Assembly (NCBI RefSeq): GCF_000092065.1
Contig: NC_009367.1
Span: 310,001 to 374,000 of the forward strand
Length of the DNA stretch: 64,000 nt
Source of the DNA: Ostreococcus lucimarinus CCE9901
Lineage: Eukaryota; Chlorophyta; Mamiellophyceae; Mamiellales; Bathycoccaceae
Direction: 5' to 3'
Shown: in pieces, positions 1 through 8,748 of the stretch
Numbering within the stretch: the first letter of the stretch is position 1
Layout of the letters: each line of letters starts with the position of its first letter
The notes under the pieces: generated by a model
Told to the model about the DNA's origin: nothing
The model's database searches: none
The model's input: the letters and a program-made list of their open reading frames with translations, nothing else
Translations under genes and position numbers: made by a program

Positions 1-1546
1 CATCGCTCGCGTGCGCGCGCGCGAGCTCGCCGAGGGCGCCGACGACGCGAGCGCCGCCGCCGACGCGTCGCCGCCGACGACGAGCGGCGGCGGCGGCGAC
101 GATAAAACCGACGCCGACGCGCGCGTGAGCGCGAATCGCGCGTCCAAGCTCGAACGCGCGCGAGAAAAGAAGCGCAAGGCCAAGCAAGCGCGCGCAAAAC
201 GGCGTAAACTGGAAGAGGGACGACCGCGAGGAACGGACGAGACGGAAGGCGGCGGCGACGCGGCGAACGCCGACGACGAAGACAAGGTGTTCCACGGCAC
301 GTTTAACGTCGAGGGCGTGGTGATGAACGACGAATTAGTGCTCGTGGATAAAAAGTCTAAAGCCGTGTACTCGAGCACGGAGCGTACGGCGAATGGGGAA
401 CACGTCAGGATCGGGACGTGGGACGACGCGACGCAGAGCTATACGTATTGGAAACCGGCGGAGAAGAAAAAGGATGAGAGAAAAGAGAAAGGGGCGGTTT
501 TGAACGAGCGTGGGGAGACGATACCGGCGATCTTTAAGGGGAACGCGAAGTTAGCGGAAGAATTTAAGGCGCCGGCGGAGGTAGAGCATCCGTTCGAGAC
601 GGACGCGGACGACCACTGCGAGACGTCGCCTGAGGCGCACGAAAACGTAGCGAATTTCTTAAAGGCGGCGTGCGGGCGCTTGAATAAAACGCCCGCCGAC
701 CTGGTGATTTATGACCCTTACTACTGCGCCGGAGGTACGCGAAGGAACTTGGCTTTGATTGGATTCACGAACGTCATCAATCGCAACGAAGATTTTTACA
801 AAGTCATCGAAGAGGGGCGCGTGCCCGAGCACGACGTCTTCCTGACAAATCCACCGTACTCTGCTGACCACATAGAGAAGTGCGTGACGTTTGCGGCAGA
901 AAATCTTGCTGCACACGGCCGTCCGTACATGCTGCTCTTGCCCTCGTACGTCATTCACAAGGATTACTACCTGCCCGCGTTGCTCACGGGCGGCTCGCGA
1001 GGGAAGGAAAAGGCGAAATCGCTCGAGCTTCAGCGCAAAGACGAGGAAAACAACGAAGATGACGTCGAGGAGAATGACGATGGTATCAAGCGTCACGGTG
1101 GTGGTGCCGCTCGAGCGCAAATCTTGCCATTCTACATCGCGCCGAAGAAGCGTTATTATTATTGGACACCCAAGGCGATGGTGAAGGCGCGCGCCGCCAA
1201 AGGTCAAAGCGAAGAAAGCGCCAAGGCGCGTCGCAAGCGAACGCACATAGGCGCCCTGGGTGAACGTACCTCACCGTTTCTGTCGTTCTGGTACTGCTGT
1301 TTCGGGTCGATGCAGCGCGATGTGTTGGCGTGGCACAAAAAGTTGCCTCGTAGCGAAGTTTGGGGGTACGTGGTGGCGCGACACCCGAACGATTTGCCGC
1401 TCGCCGTGCTAGACGAATGGGATCCGCGCAGGATCGCCGCCATGGAAAAAGCCAAGGCTGATGGAGTGGAAATCCCGCAGCTTAGTTCGTACGCCGGTTT
1501 TACCGGCGCCGCGCAATCCCCAGCCAAGAAGAAATTCTACAAATGA
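1..1546 (+). CDS. NPPY-motif methyltransferase-like protein (5' partial)
   Basis: The reading frame is open to the window edge and the first in-frame ATG lies well inside conserved sequence, so the 5' end is outside the window. The visible protein is about 510 residues. The N-terminus is Ala/Asp/Lys-rich and low complexity. A globular part follows with YDPYYCAGG near residue 235, NRNEDFY near 258 and DVFLTNPPYS near 280, then a LLLPSYV strand. An N-P-P-Y tetrad at the end of a beta strand is the catalytic signature of amino-group (N6-adenine or glutamine) methyltransferases of the Rossmann fold, and YDPYYC could be part of the cofactor pocket. A Lys/Glu-rich insert of about 60 residues follows the motif. 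The C-terminus ends KKKFYK. The substrate is unknown: DNA, RNA or protein are all possible. I recognise no standard family with certainty. Confidence 0.7.
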   Translation, partial: IARVRARELAEGADDASAAADASPPTTSGGGGDDKTDADARVSANRASKLERAREKKRKAKQARAKRRKLEEGRPRGTDETEGGGDAANADDEDKVFHGTFNVEGVVMNDELVLVDKKSKAVYSSTERTANGEHVRIGTWDDATQSYTYWKPAEKKKDERKEKGAVLNERGETIPAIFKGNAKLAEEFKAPAEVEHPFETDADDHCETSPEAHENVANFLKAACGRLNKTPADLVIYDPYYCAGGTRRNLALIGFTNVINRNEDFYKVIEEGRVPEHDVFLTNPPYSADHIEKCVTFAAENLAAHGRPYMLLLPSYVIHKDYYLPALLTGGSRGKEKAKSLELQRKDEENNEDDVEENDDGIKRHGGGAARAQILPFYIAPKKRYYYWTPKAMVKARAAKGQSEESAKARRKRTHIGALGERTSPFLSFWYCCFGSMQRDVLAWHKKLPRSEVWGYVVARHPNDLPLAVLDEWDPRRIAAMEKAKADGVEIPQLSSYAGFTGAAQSPAKKKFYK

Positions 1547-1701
1547 AATCGTTTTACAAGCCTGCGTTTTATAATGCACAAATGCCTATAGATAGAATAC
1601 AACACGAACACATTATCACTCGTTCTCCATGCCACACGCGTACACGAGCATCGCTGCGCGCGTAGAGCGTGGAAAACCACCGGAGGTGAGTCTATGAACC
1701 G

Positions 1702-2461
1702 TTAAGCTTTGAACCTTCGAGTCGCGAAAACGAGCGCCTCTACACGCGAAGAATGGTTAGAAACAAACGCCGTTCGACGACGAACGCGCGCGCGCGCGAC
1801 GACAACACACGCACCTTGCACCGACATCGGAAGCTCTGAAATATCGACCGAGATATCTTCCGCGAAGATCGGCAAATCGCACAGCGTGAAGAGCAAATTT
1901 GGTTCCTCTGAGATCGCGTAAATCGTATCCTCGTCGCTCTCCGAAGCCCAAATCCGCGTGATGCACGCTTGCGTGCGCCGTATGCGATCTTCCAAATCGT
2001 CACACATCAACAGTTTCGGACAATCCATCACCATGGCGCTAATCTTTCCCACCTTAAACGCCCCTCGCAGCGTCAACAAGTTCGCCGTCGCCCTCGCGAT
2101 GTCGCACGTCGCCACCTCCGTGCACCGCCCCACGAGCGCGCCCACGTTCATTCCCGGCACCCCTCCCAGCGCGCGCTCCAACCGATCGAACTGCACCATC
2201 AACTTTTCGACGTCTTGAAAGTACGCGTCCCCGATGTACAGCTCCCTCGCCGCGCGCTCCGCGTCGAGCGTTCGCGCGCCCTTCCCCTTCAAAAACTCCT
2301 CCACCCGCACGCACTCGAACGCCGCGCCGCGTCCGTCGCCCGCGTCGAACGTTCGCGCGAGCTCCGCGCGCGCCTGTTCGTTCGCCATTCGCGCGGCCTC
2401 GGCGAGGATCTCTCTCGCTTCGTCGATCGCCGCGCGCAGTTCGTCCTCTCGCATGCGTCCA

Positions 2462-2493
<32 letters not shown>

Positions 2494-2604
2494 CGCGCGC
2501 GCGCGCGCGACGCGCGTCGCTCGACGACCGCCCTTTCGCGCGCGTCGCCTCGCGCGCGCGCGCGTCGGCGCCGCCGCGGCCGCGCGTCCGCGCGCGCGCG
2601 ACAT
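1702..2604 (-). CDS. Hypothetical plastid-type protein with weak mTERF-like repeats
   Basis: The predicted protein is 300 residues. I chose the ATG at 2604 because it begins a typical green-algal transit peptide (MSRARGRAAAAAPTRARA, Arg/Ala-rich). The frame is open further upstream but would run into the divergent kinase gene. A run of 11 aspartates encoded by GTC/GAC repeats follows, then an Ala/Glu helical segment. The C-terminal half has sequences such as MDCPKLLMCDDL and SEEPNLLFTL, spaced like the Pro-Leu-Leu helices of mTERF organelle transcription factors, but too few to be sure. The start codon is 73 bp from that of the kinase on the other strand, so the two probably share a promoter. 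Function is unknown; an organellar nucleic-acid-binding role is only a guess. Confidence 0.6.
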
Positions 2605-2677
2605 CGTGCGGCGTCGCGCTTCGCGGCGTCGCACTTCGCGGCGCGCGCGCGGACGATCGACGCGCGCGACGCGCGCC

Positions 2678-4388
2678 ATGGCGAGCGACGCGAGCGAGGG
2701 CGCGAGCGACGCGCCGGGCGCGCCGTCGGCGTACCCCACGAACGCGTCGGCGTACGAGCTGCTCGAGGAGATCGGGCACGGCGTGAGCGCGACGGTGCGC
2801 GCGAGGCGAACGACGCGACGCGACGCGACGCGACGCGACGACGACGCGCGAGACGACGCGCGCGCGATGACGCGAGACGGACGCGGGACTGACGGGCGAG
2901 CGATGGTGTCGGCGCGCGACGCAGGTGTGGCGAGCGCGATGCGCGACGAACGACGAAGTCGTCGCGGTGAAGGTTTTGGATCTCGAGGAACACGAGCCGG
3001 AACACCTGGACGAGATCCGACGCGAGGCGCAGACGATGAGCATGCTGAGTCATCCGAATTTGGTGAAATATTATAGCTCGTTCGTGAACGAGGCGTCGCT
3101 TTGGGTGGTGATGCCGTATCTCGCGGGGGGATCGGCGCTGAATTTGATGAAGTGGTCGCATCCGGGAGGTTTCGAGGAACCCGTCATCGCGTGCATCGTC
3201 AAGGCGGCGCTCAAGGCGCTGGATTACTTTCATCGTAATGGGAATATTCATCGAGACATCAAGGCTGGGAACATTTTGGTGGATGAGAACGGGGCGGTGA
3301 AGCTGGCCGATTTCGGCGTGAGCGCTTCGTGTTGGGGTTCGGGAGGCCGACCGCGGTCGCACCAGACTTTTGTCGGCACGCCGTGCTGGATGGCGCCAGA
3401 GGTGATGGAGCAAGAGAACGGGTACGATTTTCACGCCGACATTTGGTCGCTCGGGATCACGGTGCTGGAGTTGTGCCACGGGCACGCGCCGTTTTCCAAG
3501 TTTCCGCCGATGAAGGTGCTCTTGATGACGCTTCAAAACCCAGCGCCGACGCTCGAAGAGCAACCCGAAGACGGTCGGCATTTCTCTCGCGCCCTTCGCG
3601 AGTTCGTCAGTCTTTGCCTGCAAAAGGATCCGTCCAAGCGCCCGCCGGCGAGCAAGCTTTTGGAGCACAAATTTTTGAAGGAGGCGAAGAAAGCCGATTG
3701 GCTCGCGAAGACGTTGCTCGAAAACATCCCTTCTCTGGGCGATCGCACGCGCATGCTCGCCGAACGCGAGGCGAAACGGCGCGCGGAATCGAACGCCGTG
3801 GGTGAGGCGCAAGCGGAAGCCGCTTCGAACGAAGCTTACAAGCACGGGGTGTCTAATTGGAATTTTGACGTCGACGAATTGAAGGCGCAGGCGGCGGCGA
3901 TGGACGATCCCGCGGTGGCTGAATCCAACGCCATCGCCGCGGCGAACGCGCTCGAAAACATGCACATGGGCGAAAAGAGGAGCATCGAGAAGAAAGGCCG
4001 ATTCGAAATCATCACCGAAGACGCGCCCGAGTCGTCGGCGACGTCGCAAACGGTGCAGCGACGAGGACGGTTTGACATCATCGAGGACAACCAGCGCGGC
4101 AGCCGAAGCACGTCTCCCACGCCCGCGAGCTCACCCGCGCCGGGCGTTTCGCGCACAAAGAAGGCGGTACAAAAAGGTCGATTCACCGTGCACTCCGAAG
4201 CCGGCGCGGACGACATGGGCGTGGATCTACGCTACTTTTCCGAAGTCGCGCAATCCGCCGCCTCCGTCTCCGCCGCCCTCCGCGATCTCTACGCCCAAGC
4301 CCAAGCCCAAGCGACCGCCATCGCCGAGCTTCGCGACGAGAACGCCCGTCTCCGCGCCCGCGTCGCCGAGCTCTCCGAACGCGCCTAG
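2678..4388 (+). CDS. STE20/SPAK-like serine/threonine protein kinase, two exons
   Basis: The CDS is join(2678..2794,2925..4388), 526 residues. The 130-bp phase-0 intron interrupts the glycine-rich loop: exon 1 ends ELLEEIGHGVSAT and exon 2 continues VWRARCATNDEVVAVKV. Donor GTGCGC, acceptor GCAG and an ACTGAC branch site at 2888 are visible. All kinase motifs are intact: VAVK lysine, IHRDIKAGN catalytic loop, DFG, and APEVME after an activation-segment GTPCWM. The subfamily is the germinal-centre kinase branch (SPAK/OSR1 and plant BLUS1-like). The tail of roughly 220 residues holds three GRFxI/V motifs (KKGRFEII, RRGRFDII, QKGRFTV) and a C-terminal coiled coil rich in Ala-Gln. No CCT docking domain is apparent. 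The substrate is unknown; animal relatives control ion transport and plant relatives act in light signalling. Confidence 0.9.
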
Positions 4389-4453
4389 ACGCGCGCTTCA
4401 CATCGACTCTGTAACATCACCCGACGCCGCCTCGCGTCCCGAACCCGTCGTCC

Positions 4454-4801
4454 TCACTCCCCCGGAATCATCTCGTACGACCACCCGCGCGCGCCTCGCG
4501 CCGTCATCCACATCACCGTCGTCGCGTACCCTCCCGCCAGCGCGCACATCCCTCCCACCACCGTCAGCGCCGTCGTCGTCCCTCGCGCCGCGTGCGCGTC
4601 CGCCTCGATCGCGCCCAGCGCGAAGAGCGCGCGCGTCCCGAGCATCGCCGTCCCCAGCGCGAGCAGCGTCGGTCCCAGGCACTTCGTCTTCGTCGGCAGT
4701 CGCGCCCACGCCCGCGCCCGCGCCCGCGCGTCCATCTCGTCGTCGTCGTCGTCGTCGTCCTCGTCCTCGCGCGCGGGATCGCGGAACTGGTCGGCGTGCA
4801 T
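4454..4801 (-). CDS. TMEM230: TMEM230 (DUF872) family membrane protein
   Basis: The protein is 115 residues, close to the roughly 120 of animal TMEM230. An acidic N-terminus with seven consecutive Asp residues precedes two predicted membrane helices at about residues 42-64 and 76-98. The C-terminus RGARGWSYEMIP matches the family hallmark KGYRGYSYDDIP. Family members sit in secretory and recycling vesicles and help in vesicle trafficking. The start at 4801 is chosen because the family begins shortly before the acidic stretch. A second ATG at 4837 would add 12 Arg-rich residues. The gene is convergent with the kinase gene (65 bp between stop codons) and divergent from the DM10 gene. Confidence 0.82.
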   Translation of the reverse strand: MHADQFRDPAREDEDDDDDDDEMDARARARAWARLPTKTKCLGPTLLALGTAMLGTRALFALGAIEADAHAARGTTTALTVVGGMCALAGGYATTVMWMTARGARGWSYEMIPGE

Positions 4802-5051
4802 CGCGCGCGCGCGTCGCTCGACGATCCTGTGCCGCATGCGTCGCGCGCGCGTCGACGACGACGCGCGAATGCGCGGCGCGCGCGCGGGACGGTCGAGCGA
4901 CGCGCGACGCCGCGTCGATCGCGACGCGTCGTCGTCGACGCGCGCGCGAGGCGGTCGTCGACGCGCGGCGCGGTGACGGCCGCGTCGAACGACGTAACAG
5001 CGTTCGTTGTTACGGGCGCGCTTCCCGCGCGCGCGTCGTCGGGGAGGCGAA

Positions 5052-5061
5052 GCGCCGAAAA
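5052..5061 (+). promoter_or_regulatory. Candidate E2F/DP site
   Basis: GCGCCGAAAA reads on the other strand as TTTTCGGCGC, matching the E2F/DP consensus TTTSSCGC. It lies 74 bp before the start of the DM10 gene. The same decamer occurs at 46709 and a GGCGCGAAAA variant upstream of primase. In GC-rich DNA such matches can occur by chance. Confidence 0.3.
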
Positions 5062-5080
5062 TAGAAGTCGGCGAAGCGAC

Positions 5081-5110
5081 GCATCGCGACGCATCGCGAC
5101 GCATCGCGAC
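5081..5110. repeat. Tandem repeat, GCATCGCGAC x3
   Basis: Three perfect head-to-tail copies of a 10-bp unit lie 25 bp before the DM10 gene start codon. It is probably in the 5' UTR or core promoter. No known function. Confidence 0.85.
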
Positions 5111-5135
5111 GCGCGGAGAGCGGTGAACGAACGCG

Positions 5136-6741
5136 ATGGAGGGCGAAACGAACGCGAGGACGCGGCGCGCGGTGGAGTGCGTGACTCTGGCGAATCTTCC
5201 GGGGATGATTGGAACGCCGACGGTGCGTCGTCGCGCGCGGATGGCGGCCGTCGCGCGCGCGCGAAGACTCGACTCGAACGACTCACGACGGAGCGTCGAT
5301 GCGTCGTCGCGCGCAGGCATCGATGAAACCGAAGACGCAATCGCTGAGTTTTGTGAATGGCTACGCGATTCCTCGAGACTCGGACGGCGAGGTCGATGTG
5401 TTCGACGCGAACGCGTTCGCGGACGCGCCCGCGCGCGGCGAGGCGAAGGCGTACGCGCCCGAGTACGTTAAATTGCACGGGCTCGTCTTGCGATTTAACG
5501 CGTATTTTGATGAAACCGTCGAAAACGGTCAAAAGGAGAGCGCGAGATGCCGGAAATGCGTCATTTACTTTTTCCTCGAGGACGGATCGATCAAAATCAC
5601 GGAACCGCGCGTGGAGAACAGCGGCATGCCCCAAGGCGCGTTTCTCAAGCGTCACGTCGTGCGCGGCGTGACTTTGGGAGATTTAAACGTTGGCAAAGCG
5701 GTAACGATCTACGGGTTCGAGTTTAAAATTTATCGCTGCGATGGATTCACGCGCGATTACCTCGGACGCGTCGGCGTCGATGTCCCGAATGATGAGCGCG
5801 AACCCGACGGCGTCGGTCCGTCGTGGGAGGAGGTTCGGCTCGCGCGTCGCGCCGCGCGTTCTACGAAGAAGGATGCTCGAGGGAAATTTCTCACGCACGA
5901 CAAGCAAGTGCTTCGCTTCTACTGCGTTTGGGACGACAGGTCGAAATTCGGCGACAGGCGAAGATTTGTTCTGACGTTCTTTCTCATCGACGACACCGTC
6001 GCCATCACCGAAGTCGAAGCGAACAAATCGGGGCGAGGAAGCGGGATGTCTTCGACGCTTCTGCACAGGTCCAGATTACCTCTGCGCGATGAAGATGCGA
6101 ACGCCAGAGGTCTAGCGAACGATGATTTCGATTATGTCACCGCGGAAGACTTGCACGTCGGGGACACGATTCGAGTGTACAAGAGAGATTTCTTCATCTA
6201 CGACTGCGACGAATTCACGAAGTCGTGGTACCTGACGAAATTCCCGGGCGAGTTGACGGAGGCTGCTTTCGAGCCGCACGACGTCACCGAGCCCGAGGAT
6301 ACTGTTCCAGCGCATCGCATACCTGAGCACACAGGTCTCGCCATCGGGAGCGAAGAGGACAGCTTGCAAAACTGCATTTCGCTCATTCCCAAGCCGCCGC
6401 GCAAGGACGTCGCGAAGGATGACGAAATCGTTTTGCAGTTTCGCGCCGAAATGGTCCCGATCAGCGACGCTGATGAAGTGTGCGAATTCGATGCTTCGCG
6501 TCGTTTTGTGGTCTCGTTCCACGTCGGTGACAAGACGTTGTCAATTTTCGAACAAGCGTCAAAGGACAGTTGCTCGAGCAAGTTTCTGGAGCGCGCCAGA
6601 GTCAGGAAGCGCGACGAGACGGGCGCGTTTTACGACTTGCGCGACATGCGCGTGGGTTCGGTGCTCGAAATTCACTCTCGCGCTTTCAAGCTCGGCGAGA
6701 GCGACGAATTCACGCGCAAGTACCTCGAAAACGCGGTGTGA
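5136..6741 (+). CDS. EFHC1/Rib72-like protein with three DM10 domains, two exons
   Basis: The CDS is join(5136..5222,5317..6741), 503 residues. The 94-bp phase-0 intron has GTGCGT donor, GCAG acceptor and ACTCAC branch site at 5281. Joining the exons restores the family N-terminus: LANLPGMIGTPT (compare LPGxxF) followed by KTQSLSFVNGYAIP (compare SQTLSFKNGYA of EFHC1). Three DM10 domains follow at roughly 85-185, 228-345 and 400-500, each ending in a YxCDxFTxxYL-type signature (YRCDGFTRDYL, YDCDEFTKSWYL, ESDEFTRKYL). Animal EFHC1/2 and algal Rib72 have the same three DM10 domains plus C-terminal EF hands; the EF hands are absent here. Family members line the inside of axonemal doublet microtubules, and EFHC1 is also reported at the mitotic spindle. 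In a cell without flagella the cytoplasmic microtubule role is more likely. Confidence 0.9.
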
Positions 6742-6768
6742 GCGCGTGATTGCTGACGCGTGAATATA

Positions 6769-6773
6769 TGTAA
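6769..6773 (+). terminator. TGTAA polyadenylation signal
   Basis: TGTAA, the usual green-algal polyadenylation signal, lies 28 bp after the stop codon of the DM10 gene and just before the convergent GT64 gene. Confidence 0.5.
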
Positions 6774-6784
6774 TGCATTGCTCG

Positions 6785-7891
6785 CTATTGATACGTTTCC
6801 ACGAGGGGTATGTGTTCGGCGCCAAACATCGTCTGGAAATCCGTGATGCAATCACCGCGCTTGAGGTGATGTCCCGCACCACTGCTAATTCCAGCGACGC
6901 CAACTCCACCCAACTTAGCCTTGGTGTAATACATCAAACTTGCCGGCACGTACACGGGCGCCTCGCGCGTAATCGAGGAGATTAAAAATTGCATCGCGAT
7001 GTCCTCGCAATTCCCCCCCCCCTTGTCGATGTATTCCCGCACACCGTCGGGTAAATGCTCCTTATACAGTTTTAAATATTTTTGATCCATGAACGCCGCC
7101 TTGGTGAGGATGATACTGTACTTCCCACTCCACCAAAGTTGAAACTCGTTCGCGACGTATCTCCACGAGCACCCGTCGCTCGGCTTCTTCGCCGGCGCAT
7201 AATTCCTCGCGTAATACCCCACCAACGCGTCAGGGTGCTTCTGCCACGCCTTAAATCCTCTATATAAAGTCTCACACGGAATTCTCACGTCCTCATCCAC
7301 GTTAAACACCGCCCTGGTGCGCAAATCATCCAACGGTTCAAATCTATTCTGTATGCTCGTCGATTCCGCGTGCGCGTCGTATCGCACCAATCCCGGCTTC
7401 TTCTTCACAAAGTATCCATCCTCCGCCGTCCCCTCTCGCGGTGCGTCGCGTTTTTCGCTCCACACCACGCGTATCTCCTCCACGCCTCGGCATTTCCCGT
7501 AGTGTCTCAGCGCCGTCTTCAACAAATCCGGTCTTTCAAACGTATTCAGCAGCACCGCGAACCCATCCGCGCGCATCGCCTCGCTCTCTGCCGTCAGCGC
7601 CCGCGCCCGCGCTCGCGCCGCGTCGACGTCCCACTTCCCCGGCGTCTCCTCGCACCGTCCGCTTCGATCGCGGTGCGCGTTGAGCGTCGGCGCGAACGCG
7701 CGAGACGTCGCGCGCGCCAAGTGCGCCATCGCCCAAATCCCCAAAACCGTCCCCGCGACGCGCGCGACGACGCGCGGCGCCCCTCCTCGCGCGCGCATCG
7801 CGTGCGTCGATCCGCGCCGCGCCGCCGCGGACGCGTGCGTCGCCGCGCGCGCGCTCGACGCCGTCGCCATCGCGGACGGGCGAACGCGCAT
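6785..7891 (-). CDS. GT64 (exostosin EXTL2-like) glycosyltransferase, type II membrane protein
   Basis: The 368-residue protein has a basic N-terminus, one membrane anchor at about 40-60 (ARVAGTVLGIWAMAHLA) and a lumenal GT64 domain from about 110. Family signatures are FAVLLNTFERPDLL at the domain start, IQNRFEPLDDLRTRAVF and the metal-binding NVDEDVRI (DxD type), then a C-terminal GNCEDIAMQFL motif. GT64 enzymes transfer GlcNAc, GalNAc or related sugars; plant members act in the Golgi, for example on glycosyl inositol phosphoceramides. The acceptor here is unknown. ATGs at 7891 and 7870 are both possible. The divergent RING gene starts only 20-41 bp away. Confidence 0.82.
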   Translation of the reverse strand: MRVRPSAMATASSARAATHASAAARRGSTHAMRARGGAPRVVARVAGTVLGIWAMAHLARATSRAFAPTLNAHRDRSGRCEETPGKWDVDAARARARALTAESEAMRADGFAVLLNTFERPDLLKTALRHYGKCRGVEEIRVVWSEKRDAPREGTAEDGYFVKKKPGLVRYDAHAESTSIQNRFEPLDDLRTRAVFNVDEDVRIPCETLYRGFKAWQKHPDALVGYYARNYAPAKKPSDGCSWRYVANEFQLWWSGKYSIILTKAAFMDQKYLKLYKEHLPDGVREYIDKGGGNCEDIAMQFLISSITREAPVYVPASLMYYTKAKLGGVGVAGISSGAGHHLKRGDCITDFQTMFGAEHIPLVETYQ

Positions 7892-7911
7892 GCGTCACAC
7901 AGTGCCGCGTC

Positions 7912-8676
7912 ATGTCGCGCGCCGACGACGACGCGCGCGCGCGCGCGCTCGACGGCGCGATCGAGGCGTTGGGAAAGCGGTCGACGTTCAGCGACGGCGC
8001 GCGCGCGATCGAGCGCGCGGCGAGGGCGCGAGACGAAGGCGACGCGCGCGTGAGCGTCGCGCTGGCTCGCGCGGGACGGCGCGTCGCGACGACGCTGAAG
8101 AGTCGATACGGCGATGCGCGCGCGGAGGCGTGGGACGTCGGCGTGCGCGCGATCGAGGCGTGTCGCGACGCGGTCGGTGGGAGCGATCGGGAGGCGCTGG
8201 TGGCGGCGTTGGCGACGTTGGCCGAGACGCGCGAGGCGACGGCGACGGCGCCGCGCGAGGACGAGACGGCACCGAAGACGAAGACGAAGACGAAGGACGA
8301 GACGATGGATGAGAACGTCGATGGTGTCGTGAACGAGGCGCTGCGTTTGATTTTAGCCGCGCGCCGACGATCTCTTGAAAGTCTCGTCGACGGTTTAGAA
8401 CGAGACTTTGACGAGAGCGAAGGTTCGCGCGCGGCGGCGTCCACGGTGAGCGTGGAAGCGCTGAGATATCGTAAACCACGCGATGACGAAGTAGGGATGA
8501 AGTGTTCAATTTGTTTCGATTGCTACGCGACGGATGAAGTGGTCGTGGCGATGCCGTGCAGCGCTTCGCACGTGTTTCACGAGCGCTGCGTGAAGGAGTG
8601 GCTGGCGCGAGACGATTCGTGTCCGTTGTGTCGCAGTTCGTTGCCGGTGTGGCTCGGTCGGCCTCAGTATTCGTAG
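7912..8676 (+). CDS. RING-H2 finger protein, probable E3 ubiquitin ligase
   Basis: The protein is 254 residues. The C-terminal C3H2C3 RING at about 198-240 has all eight ligands in order: CSIC, then PCSASHVFH, ERC, and SCPLC. This zinc-binding module recruits E2 enzymes. The N-terminal 190 residues are Ala/Arg/Glu-rich, helical and unlike any domain I recognise, with a Lys-Thr repeat near 120. No membrane segment is evident, so it is probably cytosolic or nuclear. It is divergent from the GT64 gene and convergent with the AP2 gene. Confidence 0.85.
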   Translation: MSRADDDARARALDGAIEALGKRSTFSDGARAIERAARARDEGDARVSVALARAGRRVATTLKSRYGDARAEAWDVGVRAIEACRDAVGGSDREALVAALATLAETREATATAPREDETAPKTKTKTKDETMDENVDGVVNEALRLILAARRRSLESLVDGLERDFDESEGSRAAASTVSVEALRYRKPRDDEVGMKCSICFDCYATDEVVVAMPCSASHVFHERCVKEWLARDDSCPLCRSSLPVWLGRPQYS

Positions 8677-8748
8677 TCTTTAGTATTCGTAGTCGGTATT
8701 TGTAGATTCGTTGTGATGTTATTGCATGTAAAAGTAGTTGGAACTAGT

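Larger units (their letters stand above)
4802..5135. other. Divergent intergenic region, TMEM230 / DM10 gene
   Basis: This 334-bp spacer lies between two start codons on opposite strands and must hold both promoters. It is GC-rich and contains an E2F-like site and a three-unit 10-bp tandem repeat, listed separately. No credible ORF, tRNA or other RNA gene was seen. Confidence 0.6.

Noticed and set aside
659-1246. Minus-strand open frame of 195 codons
   Set aside because: It mirrors the conserved NPPY gene on the plus strand, has no family resemblance and shows the composition expected from the opposite strand of GC-rich coding DNA.
2461-2491. GTC trinucleotide run as a regulatory repeat
   Set aside because: It encodes a poly-Asp stretch inside a gene, and similar Asp runs occur in four other proteins here; ordinary codon-repeat expansion in GC-rich DNA.
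5081-5110. CRISPR-like direct repeats
   Set aside because: Ten-bp units in tandem with no spacers in a eukaryotic promoter; a simple tandem duplication.
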